The notes: a model not told the origin generated them from the sequence alone. Shown: positions 24,291-35,861, counted from the stretch's first letter. The stretch is 64,000 nucleotides of DNA from Ovis canadensis (GCF_042477335.2 NC_091255.1:47594501-47658500), one strand, 5' to 3'. Numbers and translations are program-made.

Positions 24291-25307
24291 CAAAGCGCTA
24301 GCTCTACCCCACCCCTGCCGTACTCCCACCCCCTCCCTGTCCCACCATAGCCTACCTGTTGGTTCCACAGACTTCTCCAGGTGACTCTGTCCCCTCCTCC
24401 CGTCCTGGTTGCTTGCTACCTCTCTCTCTCTGATTCTCTGTCCTGTCCCCTCTCTTCCAAACTTCTCTTGGGGAGGGGAAAGTGGGCCAAGACCCCTGCC
24501 CCTTTTGCTTCCTCCTGGCATTCCCAAAGCCAGCTTAGATGAGCAAGGAAGGGGCACAGTGCCTCTCTTCGCTGCAGGCCACCAGGCAGAGTGGCAGGCA
24601 GGCCGGCCGAGAGACAGAAGAGGAGACCCCACCCCAAGTGGCCCGAATGACAAACCGGTTTCCCCACTTCCTGGTCTACCCAGTTGCAGCCTTAATCCAG
24701 ACTCTCTCTTCCACTTTCCTTCCCGCCCCCAGGCCTGCCCTGAGCCAAGCACACTGCCTGGCTCAGGGCAACTCTGATGCCCCTTAGAAATTTCTCTCCA
24801 GCTACAGTAACTTAGGTGGCCGGGCCAGGGTAGGAAGAGGAGGGGCTCCAGACAGACAGCTCAGGAGGGCAGCCAAGCGCGTCCTGGACACACCATCGGG
24901 GCACACGACCCCAGCAGTCGGCTCCCTGACTTCTCCCCTCTTGGGCCAGCTGCCTCTCCCTCTGCCAACTGGACGGTGCCCATCTTTTTGCCTTTGAGCA
25001 TGCTGTGGGCACTCATCCAGCTCTCGGGTTGGCTGCCTGCCCAGGATGGGCATGGGAGGCAGCAGGCCCTGTGTAGAGGCAGGGTCGGCAAGGGGAGGGA
25101 TGGCTTCCCTTCAGCTGCATGGACACCACCTCCCAAGCCTCTCAGAGCCCAGAGGCTAGGGACTGATGCTGCTGCTCCTTCTCCTCCATCCAGGCCCCCA
25201 ACTCAACCACACAGGATGCTGCCCCTCCCTTCCCCCTCAGGTTACCCACCCACCCCCCCCCACCATGAGACAAGGTCTCTCCTCCATATTGTGCCCACCT
25301 AATATGC

Positions 25308-25540
25308 GTGCATGCTAAGTCAATTCAGTCTTGTCCAACTCTTTGCAACTCCGTGGACTGTGGCCTGCCAGGTTCCTCTGTCCATGGGATACTCCAGGCA
25401 AGAATACTGGAGTGGGTTGCCATGCTCTCCTCCAGGACATCTTCCTGACCCAAGGATCAAACCTATGTCTTCTGTGGCTCCTGCATTGCAGGGGGATTCT
25501 TTACCTGTTGAGTCAAAGGGGAAGCACCCCTCTCCCTGTG
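25308..25540 (-). repeat. Bov-tA SINE
   Basis: The plus strand reads AACTCTTTGCAACTCCGTGG, TCCAGGCAAGAATACTGGAG and CATTGCAGGGGGATTCTTTA, the reverse complement of Bov-tA. It is flanked by a 13-bp duplication CCACCTAATATGC at 25,295-25,307 and 25,541-25,553. It is the first ruminant-specific repeat from the left edge of the window. Confidence 0.92.
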
Positions 25541-25554
25541 CCACCTAATATGCT

Positions 25555-25730
25555 TTATTCATGTTCTCTAATTTAAGCATCTCAACAACCCTGCAAAAGT
25601 GGCTGTTTTCAGCCCCATTTCAGAGAGAAAGGAGTTGAGGATCAGAGAGGCATAACCGCTTGCCTAATCTAAGAGTAGCAAAGGTGAAATTCAAATCCAG
25701 ACATGCCTGACTCCAAAGCTCCCAGCCTCC
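25555..25730 (-). repeat. MIR SINE
   Basis: TTCAGCCCCATTTCAGAGAG, GAGGATCAGAGAGGCATAAC and TGAAATTCAAATCCAGACAT follow the MIR core in reverse orientation. Confidence 0.65.
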
Positions 25731-26398
25731 TTTTATATCACCACCACCATCTCCTTAGCCGGTGGGCTGCCTGAAGGTGAGGCCTAACATCTGACACATT
25801 CTCATGACCTTAAAGGAAAGGAAGAGAACTGGGGGTAGGAACATGACTGAAGCTTAAAACTAGTTATTTATGTCAGAGTTGAGGAACTGGGCATTATCTC
25901 CTGGATGAAGACTGGAAAGATGCTTGTCCTGTCACATGGAGGATTTTCTGGCCTTTACACTAGATTGCAATAAGCCACGGGCTTGGGGACTTGGGGAGGG
26001 GGACTCTGTGAATTAGCCCCCAGAAATTGGGAATAATTTCAAGCGTGTTAGCAGGACAATGCATCCATCAGTCATTACCCTAAGGTGACCTCCCACATGA
26101 AAGCCACTCCATAGTGAGGGGCTTAAATCAGATTCAGGTATCATTTTTTGTGTGGCTCACTTGTTACAGACAGATCCTAAACATTTCTGATCATCTTCAT
26201 AGCTGTGAGCTCATTTGAACCCCTCCTTCTCTCAATCCAGGATTTCCTCCACTTAATCCAGGACTCCATGGGTCCTGTTGAGAGGTGAGAAGGAATACAG
26301 CTGTGAATGGAAATACAGACCCTTGAGGCCCGAGTTGAGCCGGAGAGCAGATGGCCTGACACCAGCCACCCTCATTGACCCCACCCAATCCTCTAATA

Positions 26399-26527
26399 TC
26401 ACCGACTCACTGGACAGGACTTTGAGCAAACTGCTGGGAGATGGTGAAGGACTGGGAAGCCTGGTGTGCTGCAGTCCAAGGGGTCACAGAGTCAGACATG
26501 ACTTAGCAACTGAACAATAGCAGCAAC
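26399..26527 (+). repeat. BovB 3'-end fragment
   Basis: It reads CTGGGAGATGGTGAAGGACT, GGAAGCCTGGTGTGCTGCAG and GTCAGACATGACTTAGCAAC, the 3' end shared by BovB LINEs and BovB-derived SINE tails, ending in a short CAACAA tail. Plus orientation. Confidence 0.85.
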
Positions 26528-27544
26528 AAATTCTCCGTCCCCACCCCCCAGGGAAGATAGGTGCCTGCTCCCCTTCCTATCCAATCTCAAAAGCCAAGGC
26601 TCCTTCTCCTAGGGAGAAGTCTGGAGGAAGCCATCGCCTTTGATCAGAGCGAGAGAAACACAGCTATTATTTCTCCAGCTGAGAAACCAGAATTGCTCCT
26701 GGAAGCTGGCGTGGTGCCCAGGCACAAGAAATGTGCCAGCTGCCTCCACCTGAGATGCTTCAGGTGCCACCCCACCCCCACCCTCATTCCTCAACAGGTA
26801 ACTTCTCTCTGGCCTTCCTCCCCTGCATCTCTGACTACCTCTTGGTTGAAAGGGGGCTGTTGGCTTGTTTGAGATGTTGGAACAGCAGATCAGCAGATCA
26901 GCAGCAGATCGTTAACCACCTACGTGGCCCTTCTCACTCCACCCAGACCAAGGGAGCAAAGTTAAGAGGGAGCACCCTAGAAGTGAAAATTCTCAGCATC
27001 ACTTCTCCTTCCCCAAGGGTGTTCAGAGCCAGGGTTGCACCTGGACAAACATCTGGGCAGGAAGAGGGAGAAGGGGCCTGGTGTGGGCTGAGGGGCACAC
27101 AGGCCTCTAGGGAAAGCCACAAGGGAAAAGGTGATGTGAAAAATGATAGTGGGAAACCCCAAACTGCTCATTCAGCCACCTTGGAGGCCCCCAGCTCAGA
27201 TCCCTGAGAAAGCCCCCTGCCAGGAGGGTGACTGTCTGGCTAGGGCACATCATAAGCCCCATTTGGATCATCCAGACTCCACCAGGGTGACCCAAAGGCA
27301 GTGAGGGAGCTGTGAAGAGCCCTCTTCCCAGGAAAGAATGACCAGGGCAGTGAGCTGCCTCTGGTTTGGGTTGGGGAGCCGAGGAGGTGGAGGCTGCTGA
27401 CTTCTGACCACAGCCAAGTCTCCAGGAACCCCAAGCCTCTCTTCCAGTGTGCCTCGCTCTCCCACCCCCCCTCCCACCTCAAGGAAAGGAGTAAACAGCA
27501 GGAAGTTTTAAAAGACCCTCCTCTGTTCCCTGCGGTCCCCTCTC

Positions 27545-27625
27545 CCTTGCTTGTTATTGTAATGAATGCTAATGAAGCTCAATAATTGATGTCCTCATTA
27601 GCACATCAAACCCGCTTTCTGAAGA
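27545..27625. promoter_or_regulatory. Candidate homeodomain-type enhancer core
   Basis: Within about 75 bp the sequence has TGTAATGAATGC, GCTAATGAAGC, CAATAATTGATG and CTCATTAGCAC: at least four TAAT/ATTA cores in near-regular spacing (about 10-20 bp), with no repeat match. Dense TAAT sites are typical of homeodomain-bound developmental enhancers. This is inference; the element is unnamed. Confidence 0.35.
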
Positions 27626-27894
27626 ATGGAGAGAAAAAGTGGAAGAGAGGGGGTTTCTCTGGGGTCCTAACTGTAGCCAGCTCCCTCCAAAGAAACTCAT
27701 GGTGGTGCTTCCAGCAGGGAGGGACCCCACTAGAGGGATTTGCAGTGAGAAACCTAGATGTCCTTTTCTGATTGAGAATTTTCTGAGCACAAGACTCTGT
27801 CTTCCCTGTCAGATGGTCAGTGAGTGTCCTGTCTCTCCCATCAGACTGGGAGCATTGAGTCCCTCTCTGTTAACTAGGACTCTCTCTCAGGGCA

Positions 27895-28078
27895 GGGCAG
27901 CAGTTCTTAAATCAAAGCAAGAATAAGAATCACCTGGAGGACTTGTGACAAAGTTCTGACTCAGTAAGTCTGAGGAGGGGCCTGAGAATTTGCATTTTGA
28001 CAAAGTTCTCTAGTGTGGCTACTGCTGATGCTACTGCTGCTGCGGGGGAACCACACTTTGAGAACCAGTGGGGTCGAG
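27895..28078 (+). repeat. MER5A-type hAT DNA transposon remnant
   Basis: CAGCAGTTCTTAAATCAAAG, AGAATCACCTGGAGGACTTG, GAGAATTTGCATTTTGACAA and CCACACTTTGAGAACCAGTG follow the MER5A consensus from end to end, including the inverted terminal pattern (CAG.GGTTCT...AGAACCACTG). Confidence 0.85.
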
Positions 28079-28079
28079 A

Positions 28080-28894
28080 CCACCTTCTTGCTTGCCCAGT
28101 TTCAGGCTTTGCCTGCTAGTGGAGCTCACCTGGCAAGCCACCGCAGGGCCTGGTGCACAGGGAATGTCCAGGAGAACTCTGTAACACAGATTAATGTACC
28201 TCCCCCTCCTTTCCTTAAACCAACACCAAAGCCAACCCCAGCCTCCATAAGTGCCCCTGGTGACTCCTTCCTCCCCCAACCTTGACCTTTGAGGGCTGGA
28301 GATGGCCAGAGCTGGATCTCCTGCTCCCCAGCTGCATGCGCCATGCTGGTGCTGCAGAAGCCAGTGGGTCCCCTCTCGTGGGAGGAGGAGGGAATAAAGG
28401 TGAGGGAGAGGGCTCCCAGCACCCCATCTCACTTTGGGATGACCTCCTTGGGCCTAAGTAGACAGAAGGGCTTGTGGATGGAGTCCATGAACATGCATGT
28501 AGCATCCCATCTCCTTCCTTCCTACTCAGCTGTCTAGACACAGAAAGCAAAGAGAGAAGAAAGATGCGAAGACCAGGTTAGAGCAGGGAGAAAGAAGGCA
28601 CTCTGCATCTCTCCTTAAGAGGACATATTGTGAGCCACTGGGGCCCAGGCGGACCACAAGCCCAACTCCTGCAGGGCCATACCCAGCTGGCTTTTAGGCT
28701 CTAGACTTCACCACCTGATCTACCTGCTTTGGGAAAGAAAGGAAAGACAGCCTTCCAACTCTAGCCAGCATCCTTCCCAGACTTGCTAACCAGCCTTATA
28801 AGCCTATGGTGGGCACAGGATCCATCCTCACTTATTTTATCCATGGTAGCACCTGGAAACCCTCTCCACCTTCCAGGGTCACAGAATTACCTAT
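28080..28894. other. Unique sequence
   Basis: No gene or clear repeat was recognised. Confidence 0.35.
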
Positions 28895-29412
28895 TTAATA
28901 ATGAAACTCATCTATTGCTGGTGGGAATATAAAATGGTTCAGTAGCTATAGGAAACTGTTTGGCAATTCCTGAAAAAGATAAACATATAATTACTATATG
29001 ACCCAACAGCCCAAATGTCCTTCAATGGATGAATAAACAATTTGTGATGTATCCATAGAATGGAGTACTATTCTTTCATAAAAAGGAATAAAGTATTAAT
29101 ACACGATTCAATGTGGATGACCCTCAACATTGTGCTAAGTGAAAGAAGCCAGATGCAAAAGGTCAGGTATTGTATGATTCCATTTATAGGAAATATTCAG
29201 AATAGGTAAATCCATAGAGATTTGTCTGGAGAAGGAAGAAATGGGGTGCAATTGCCTAATGGATATGGGGTTTCCTTTTGGGAAAATGTTTTGGAGCCAG
29301 GTGGAGGTGGTGGTTGCTCAACACGGTGAATGCACTAAACGCCACTGAGTCGCTCATTTTATAATGGTGAATTTCATGTTATGTGAATTTCACCTCAAAA
29401 AAAAAAAATGTA
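28895..29412 (+). repeat. Old L1 3' end (L1M type)
   Basis: CTATTGCTGGTGGGAATATA, CAATGGATGAATAAACAATT, GAATGGAGTACTATTCTTTC and GTATGATTCCATTTATAGGA occur in the order found at the end of L1 ORF2 and the 3' UTR, ending in an A-rich tail near 29,400. Coding capacity is lost. Confidence 0.8.
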
Positions 29413-30395
29413 GTAGGCATTTTTCAGGGAGTTCATTAAGTAGACCCATCTGCAGATTTCAGAGTCTACTTTTTTTGGAAACAGAAGCTCGTGCCCACGT
29501 GAGTTACAGCCACTCCCCAGGGTTTGGGGCACCAGGCATCCACTCTGAACACTTGGAAGATGCTCACAGGACCCCAAGATGCAGTTCTTTTGGACCCAGA
29601 CTGCATCTTGACAGCCTCCTGCTCTGCCTGGCTCCCATCCCAAGGGAGCCTCCCTTTCAGGTTCCTGCTTCCCAGGCAGGCAGCAGATGCCTGATCAAGT
29701 GTTGAGGAGCTCAGCTTCCCATCTTCAGCTAACATCGTGCCATCTGCCCTCGAGGCTGGCCCACCGCTCCCTGATCATCTTGCTCAAGCATAGCTTGAAA
29801 AAGTCCTCCAGTTTTCTTTCCCACAGATTATTTTAATTACGCCCTAAATGGGCCCCTTGTTCTCTGGCATCTTTCGCTCCCCCCCCAAATCCTTTTCCCT
29901 TGAGCTTGGCCCGGGCTAGCCTCTCTGGGTATGGGCAGGGAAGGAAGGGGTCTCAGGCTGAATCAGGCACATTTTCTGCTCTAAAGCCTCACTAGATCGT
30001 TCTGCTCAAAGACCTTCAGTGACCACTCCCTAGAGCAGAGGGTTGTGTCCTTTGGAGATCTTGAAACTTTTGAGGTCCTGACAAGAGTTTTGCCCCCTTC
30101 CCTAAACAAATGAATATACATGACCAGCTGCAAGAAATCTGTGGGCCTCCCTGACCTCTGCAGCCCATCCTAGGACCCCTAGGGCAGCGCTTCTCAAAGT
30201 GTGGTCCTCAAGATGAGTACAGAAATGAAGGCTCATCTTTGAGAAAACTTTATCATGACTTGACGTTGCCACACAACCTAGGGCATGATCATTTTTGCGA
30301 TGTTTTATAAAAAACAACCTGAGTTCACAGCTGGAAATGTTTTGCTCTAGCCCCATTCTTTGCAGCCTCATCTCTGGCTACCTCCAGCAATAATA
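29413..30395. other. Mostly unique sequence
   Basis: No gene was recognised. A short MER5-like phrase (GCGCTTCTCAAAGTGTGGTC) occurs near 30,186. It is too short for a firm call. Confidence 0.35.
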
Positions 30396-30399
30396 CTCA

Positions 30400-30740
30400 C
30401 TTACACGCACGTCCTGTGTCTTCCCTTTACACTCCATGCCCTTGTCCGTACTGTTCCCCACCTTGGGGTTGTCCTTTCCTTCCTTTGCACCTGTGGACAC
30501 CTGACATCCACTTCCAGGCCCAGCTCAAGTTCCACGTCTTCAATAAAGCCTTCCCAATTCCAGCCCTGCCCTCCTCACACACAGGCACACGGACACAAAC
30601 ACATTCTAGCTGACAGTCCCTGTCCCCTGGGTTTTCTTAACACTCACTTAGCTTTATTTGTGACCATCTGGTTTGCTTCTCTGGGGGCAGAGCTTTCGTC
30701 CTCTTGGTCCCCCTGTCTTCTCCACCCTCCAGAGCTTCTG
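30400..30740 (+). repeat. L2 LINE 3' fragment
   Basis: CAGCTCAAGTTCCACGTCTT followed by CAATAAAGCCTTCCCAATTC is the characteristic 3' part of mammalian L2 elements. The downstream CTCTGGGGGCAGAGCTTTCG agrees. Diverged. Confidence 0.55.
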
Positions 30741-31004
30741 TGCTTGTGGATTCAGGGCAAACTGCTGCCCTGATTCTCTGGGGTCCTCCTGTGGCTGTGC
30801 CTCCATGCGCCCCTCCTTCCATGCTGGGGGAGCTTTGGGCATCTTCCCAAGATAGGACCCAGGCCCGTATACCACTCCCTGCACCATCCATCCCTGACTT
30901 CACTCTCCTTATTAGAGGTCAGACTTTCTCAGTAAAAACCACTGGTATATGACTGGGGCCAAATATTAATACATACAAGACTTTAAGGGCTGGGAAAATG
31001 TATT

Positions 31005-31251
31005 TGACTGGTTTTCTTGTTTTGTTTTGTATGGGTTCTTGTTGCCCTGGGTCTTCACTGCTGTGCACGGGCTTCTCACTGCGGTGGCTTCTCTTGTTAG
31101 GGAGCACAGGCTCTAGGTACACAGGCTCAGTAGTTGCGAGGCACAGGCTTAGTTGCCCCGCGGCACATGGAATCTTCCCAGACCAGGGATGGAACCTGTG
31201 TCCCCTGCATTGGCAGGCAGATTCTTATCCAGTATACCACCATGGAAGTCC
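31005..31251 (-). repeat. CHR-type tRNA-derived SINE
   Basis: TTGCCCCGCGGCACATGGAA, ATCTTCCCAGACCAGGGATG and the final ACCACCATGGAAGTCC give the reverse complement of the cetartiodactyl CHR family (tRNA-Glu-derived), preceded by a T-rich stretch that is its poly(A) tail. Confidence 0.8.
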
Positions 31252-31670
31252 TTGATTTGTTGTTTAATAGGAAATTCTATTTGTATGTGATGCAAAATTC
31301 AAAAGGTGCAAAAGGAAAAGTCAATTTCCCTGTCACTGCCTCTGTTCCCAGTCACCCAGCTCCAGGCCCAGAAACAAACATCATTCCCAGCTTCTTTGGT
31401 CTTTCAGGGCTTGCCTATATGTTCACAGGCATTTCTTTTGTGTTGTTTTATCCAAATGGCAGCGGACAATACACACTCAACAACATAAACTAGAGATTGT
31501 TCTGCACAAGCACATATGAAGGTGCCCTGTTGACAGATGTTTAGGCTGTGGTGCAAGAGATACCCTGCTAGTTACTTTATTTTACACAATGTGAGTTTAT
31601 ATGTACAATAAATTCCTAGACGCAGAATAGCTGGATAAGGGGTATGTTTTCCCCTGACTAATGGCACATG

Positions 31671-31830
31671 TGAAGTGGTTCAGTCATGTCCGACTCTTTG
31701 CGACCCCATAGACTGTAGCCTACCAGGCAGGCTCTTCCATCCATGGGATTTTCCAGGCAAGAATACTGAAGTGGGTTGCCATTTCCTTCTCCAGGAGATC
31801 TTCCCAACCCAGGGACTGAACCCGGGTCAG
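31671..31830 (-). repeat. Bov-tA SINE, partial
   Basis: GTCCGACTCTTTGCGACCCC, CCATGGGATTTTCCAGGCAA and TTCCCAACCCAGGGACTGAA are the reverse complement of Bov-tA. It ends within the tRNA-related part. Confidence 0.88.
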
Positions 31831-32054
31831 GGAAGTGGCCCCATAGCAACCAGTTTTTCCCAATTTGGCCACTTATTTCTCTTGTGGTGTGTGAGCTGGA
31901 AAAACTGAGGCAGAGATGCAAACAACCTCCCCACCCCGCTCCTGGGAGAATCCAAAGTTGTGCAAGGAATCTGTAAGCAGGAAGACATTCAGCTTCTCAG
32001 AGTCAGAAAAATGCCCCAAGGATCCTGCCTATCTTGAGAAACAGGGAAAAAAGG

Positions 32055-32188
32055 GATGTAAGAAAATGGCAACCCACTCCAGTATTCTTGCCTGGAGAAT
32101 CCCATGGATGGAGGAGCCTGGCAGGCTACAGTCCATTGGGTAGCAAAGAGTCGGACATGACTGAGCGGCTTCACTTTCACTTTCTAGC
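32055..32188 (+). repeat. Bov-A monomer SINE
   Basis: AATGGCAACCCACTCCAGTA, TTCTTGCCTGGAGAATCCCA and AGTCGGACATGACTGAGCGG, ending TTCACTTTCACTTTC, is one Bov-A unit in plus orientation. Confidence 0.88.
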
Positions 32189-32559
32189 CTCAAAAGAGAA
32201 AACCTAAAATAGTGATCACCTCGTACATGAAGGAGACAAGCCGGAGGACATCCAAAGGGTTCCATGTCAGCAAGAGAGACTGAAGTCAGCTCCCATTGTG
32301 AACTTCTTGTCCAAGGCACAGTCCTGGCACTAGGCAGGGACAGTGGGTGACTCCCTACTCAGGGATCATTAAGCCAGGATTAAGGGTGGAGGCCTTGCCA
32401 GGCCTGCTGGGAGGCCGAAGGCTGGAACTGGTGACCCCTTAAACCACTATGTCGGGGCACAGCCTAGCCAAGGTGGAAAGGTGGAGAAGTGGATTAATTA
32501 AGGCAGGGCCCTTAACAGTCTTCAAAGCAACCCCATACTCAAGGGTTCAAGGAGGGAAA

Positions 32560-32692
32560 GCAAGGGTTGAGTAGCTCATTTTGCTGATGAGAAAAGCAAA
32601 GCCCAGAGAAGTTAAGAAAATTGCCTGAGTCTTCACATGTGAACCAGGACTAGAACCCAAGCCTTCAGCCCCCAAGTCCAATGAGATGGCCT
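32560..32692 (-). repeat. MIR SINE fragment
   Basis: GCTGATGAGAAAAGCAAAGC, CCCAGAGAAGTTAAGAAAAT and ACTAGAACCCAAGCCTTCAG give a diverged MIR core in reverse orientation. Confidence 0.6.
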
Positions 32693-32699
32693 CCACTGT

Positions 32700-33900
32700 C
32701 CTACCTCCGAGGCTGGAAGCTTCCCAAGAGAGGACCCAGGCCTTGGTTCCTCCACCCTCCTCCCCAGGCCCACTGCAGCCTCACTCCTCCAAGCCTGCCT
32801 CCCCACCACACCCCAACCACACGGCCCCAGAATGAGGCTGAGATGGCTGGAAAAGGTTGCAAACCCCTCTCCTGTCTAACAACTGAGCCAAGAGAGGAAG
32901 GAGGTGGGAACAGGTCCCAAGCTCCCATCTCACTCATCCTCGCCCGTCTCCGTCTCAGACTCTCGTGATAGGAAAGTAGGCCAGTTTGGAATATGTCACG
33001 GATATTTTCAACATCCCCATCTGTACTACACAGCTTCGCACTCAGCCAAGTGGGGTGGAGTCGGAGCCTTCCTGCCGGATGAAAGGTACACCTGCTACCT
33101 CTGGGGCTCAGAGCCCACATGGGGGGTGAGGACAAACACAGGGGACCATGCAGGGCTCTGCGCCAGTGTTCAGCTGCCTGGACGGGGTAAGGGTGAAGGG
33201 GAATGGACAGGAGGCCAGTTGTACCTGTCCTCCTCCCAGAGAAGCCAGAGTTGAGCAGCTGTCACCCTGGACTCCATCCCGCTGCCCTTGTGAACAGTGT
33301 GGATGGCCAGCCCGGAGGTTGAGCAATTTCCTACAGGGAAATGGGTCTGAAAAGCATTATTAGAGACAGAATTGATACTGGAGGTGGGCCTTGAAAGGAG
33401 AGCAGGACTTTACTGGGTGGAGAAGATGGAGGAGGGTGTTCTCAGCCAAGGGGCATGCTTGAAGTGGGAGATGAGGGGTCTAGAAGGCTGAGCAGGAATG
33501 GCAGCAAGAGAGACTGGATGGGGGTAGGTTAGCATTGGAGAAGGGGCTGTTAACGGTAAATGCCCAGATAAGAAGCTTGGGGTGCACCCTGCATATGCCC
33601 ATGTGGCTTTTAAGTGCCACGATTCAGAAAGAACCCATAGCAGTGGACAGGGAGGAGTTGCCCAAGGAGGGGCTGGGGGGCAGGGAGTGAGTGAGCAAGT
33701 GGGCATTCTCTTCGAACTGCCAGCCACCTAGAGCATGTCCTCTTCCAGTTGGCTGGCTGGGGGAGCAAACAAGATTGGGCAAGGGGAGACCAAAGCGAGA
33801 AATGAACTCTTTATAGAGCTGTTAGAGACTTGCCAGGTTAAAGGAGACAAGGTCAGGACAGAGGCTGCATTGGAGAGATTCTTCTGGAAGGTTGGTAGAG
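32700..33900. other. Unique sequence
   Basis: No gene or recognised repeat on either strand. Confidence 0.4.
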
Positions 33901-33904
33901 GGGA

Positions 33905-34140
33905 CACCTGGACACTGTGTTTATTAATCACCTACTATGGGCACTCACAAGATGGCCTAATTTAATCCTCACAATAAACCCAAGAGGCTTTCCCCCATTT
34001 TACTGATGTGGAAACTGAATTTAAATTTCAATAGGAAAGTAAAAAGAAGTATAAGTCCCTTCCCTAAGGTCCCACAACGTGTGCATGGGATAAGAATTCA
34101 GGTCTGTCCATTCCCCAAACCCGTCTCCTTTACCTTTCAC
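33905..34140 (-). repeat. MIR SINE
   Basis: ACCTACTATGGGCACTCACA, TTTAATCCTCACAATAAACC, CCCCATTTTACTGATGTGGA and CCTAAGGTCCCACAACGTGT follow the MIR consensus in reverse orientation. Confidence 0.75.
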
Positions 34141-34234
34141 CACCTCCCAGGAAAGAAGCAAGGCTCCCTCCCAAAGAAATGACTCAAGCCCCAGTCTTCA
34201 GCCCTCTCTGTCTCCACCCTGAGCCAGGACTCTC

Positions 34235-34400
34235 GGGCCCCACACCAATCCCATGAGATGAGCCACTTTCAGATGAGAAAACCAAGGCTCAGAGAAGTGA
34301 GGTGACTTGCCCAAGGACACAAAGCTAATTAGTGGCAGAGGCAGGATTTAAACCCAGATCTCTTCTCACACCTACTCACCTTTCCAAGCACTTAGCTTCT
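34235..34400 (-). repeat. MIR SINE
   Basis: AACCAAGGCTCAGAGAAGTG, GGTGACTTGCCCAAGGACAC and GGATTTAAACCCAGATCTCT form a well-kept MIR core in reverse orientation. Confidence 0.8.
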
Positions 34401-34515
34401 TTGTTCCCCGGTTTCCTCATCTGTAAAATGAGGGAAGATTAGAGAGAGAGCACGCAGATATAAGCCATTTGGTACAGTGCCCAACAGTCCTTCAGTGACC
34501 GAGAAATGTTTTCGG
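34401..34515 (+). repeat. MIR-like fragment, opposite orientation to its neighbour
   Basis: CGGTTTCCTCATCTGTAAAA followed by a diverged 3' part (GGTACAGTGCCCAACAGTCC) is a MIR 3' half in plus orientation, directly beside a reverse MIR. Confidence 0.65.
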
Positions 34516-34519
34516 AGCA

Positions 34520-35255
34520 TCTACGAGAAGCAGGACCCCTCTTCTAGACATTGGGAGGTAAGAGGAAAAGAAGCCAGCCTCTGCTGTCTCGAGGTGGATA
34601 CGAAGGCAAGGATTGAGAGGGGAGTGAGCCGTAGGCACAGAGGCCAGGCTCCATAACTGCTCCCACTGAGTTCTTGGGCAATTCTCTCTGGACTTCTGTG
34701 CCTGTGGATCTAGAAAACAGGAGGATCGCAGAGAGGAGGCGCTTCACACAGAGTAACCAGCCCTGAACTCTGTCACTGCCAGTCCCCTAGGAGAGCAGCC
34801 CTCCTCCACCGGCTGCGAGACCAGCAAAGCGCCTTCCTCACCCACCACACCGGCCTAGACTGCCCCTGTGGCCTGGATGGTCACTTTGCTTCCTGGTTCC
34901 TCTCCTCACAGGACGTGCAGCCCTCGCTCCTGGTCCTGCGGTGGATTCCATCCAGGTCCAGCCCAAAATCTGATGCTAGTATCTTAGAGGTTGTGACAGC
35001 TGGTGGTTCAGGGATGACCTTCAAGGCTCAGAAGCAGCCCTGAGGAATGGGCCCCAGCTTTTTACTGTCAAGAGGTGAGGTGGATTCAGCCTGAGTCAGG
35101 GGTGGATGGGCTTCTGGTCAAAATCAGGGAGCTCTTTGTAGGGAAACAGGGAAATTAGAGTCTAACCTAAGGAATATAACATAATCATAGTTGGGGCCAT
35201 TCCTAAGCACTTAGGACACTTTTATTTAATCCTCTGTGTATAAAATCCTATTTAT
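34520..35255. other. Unique sequence left of the provirus
   Basis: No gene recognised. Confidence 0.35.
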
Positions 35256-35261
35256 TAACAA

Positions 35262-35331
35262 CAGTTTTTTGTTGTTTTTTTTTTCATTTTTGGCCACAGC
35301 ACATGGCTCATGAGATCTTAATTCCCCACCC
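35262..35331 (-). repeat. CHR-type SINE, left half (split by the provirus)
   Basis: A T-rich tail followed by TTTTGGCCACAGCACATGGC and GATCTTAATTCCCC is the reverse complement of the tail-proximal half of a CHR SINE. It continues at 41,641 with AGGGATTGAACCC. The provirus inserted between the two halves. Confidence 0.88.
35326..35331. other. Proviral target-site duplication, left copy (CCACCC)
   Basis: CCACCC directly precedes the TG that opens the left LTR and recurs directly after the CA that closes the right LTR at 41,635-41,640. Six-base duplications are usual for betaretrovirus-like integrases. Confidence 0.88.
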
Positions 35332-35856
35332 TGTGGGGCCCTAAATGGGAAACCTTGAAAAAAGAAGGGCTAGCTTTGCGGTTTAGAGCTGAGATGGCTC
35401 CTGGCGGAATAGATGAGGGCACGGCCTAAGTTGTTTGTTAAAACTTTTGATTGGCTCTCTTGATTTCCAGGCACGCGGACAGCGCATGATCACCATAGAC
35501 CCGTTACAATGAAGCACATGACAACTTGACCCTTAACGTGATTGGTACAACTATGGCACATTAAGATTTTACCTTTAACGTGATTGGTGCAACTATGGCA
35601 TATTAAGATTTGACCTTTAATGTGATTGGCACAACTATAGAAAGTCCCTCGTAAAACCCCCTTGCTTGCCTATATAAACCAAGAGTTTGTGACAATAAAG
35701 CGGAACTGCTTAGACAAAACCCCTGTTGCATCTGATTGTGTCTTGCTCGCCATAGGGGCTGGGTTGGGGGACGGCAGGCTCCCTTCTCCTCGGGACCCCT
35801 TGGCTTTGCTGAGGAAGTTCCACTGCCTCTTTCTGCGGAGCGCCCCCCACCCAGCA
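35332..35856 (+). repeat. Left (5') LTR of the provirus
   Basis: Begins TGTGGGGCCCTAAATGGG. U3 contains a 42-bp unit repeated 2.7 times (starts 35,528, 35,570 and 35,612; core AACGTGATTGGTGCAACTAT). TATATAAA is at 35,671-35,678 and AATAAA at 35,694-35,699, so the poly(A) signal lies at or just upstream of the expected start of transcription and R must be short, as in known betaretroviruses. The exact U5 end is uncertain (CA at 35,848-35,849 or 35,855-35,856). Confidence 0.92.
35671..35678 (+). promoter_or_regulatory. LTR TATA box
   Basis: TATATAAA, 16 bases upstream of AATAAA in the left LTR; the same arrangement is at 41,449-41,456 in the right LTR. Confidence 0.8.
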
Positions 35857-35861
35857 GAAAC

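Noticed and set aside
30998-31255. Possible hydrophobic 85-residue protein
   Set aside because: The frame is antisense translation through a CHR SINE.
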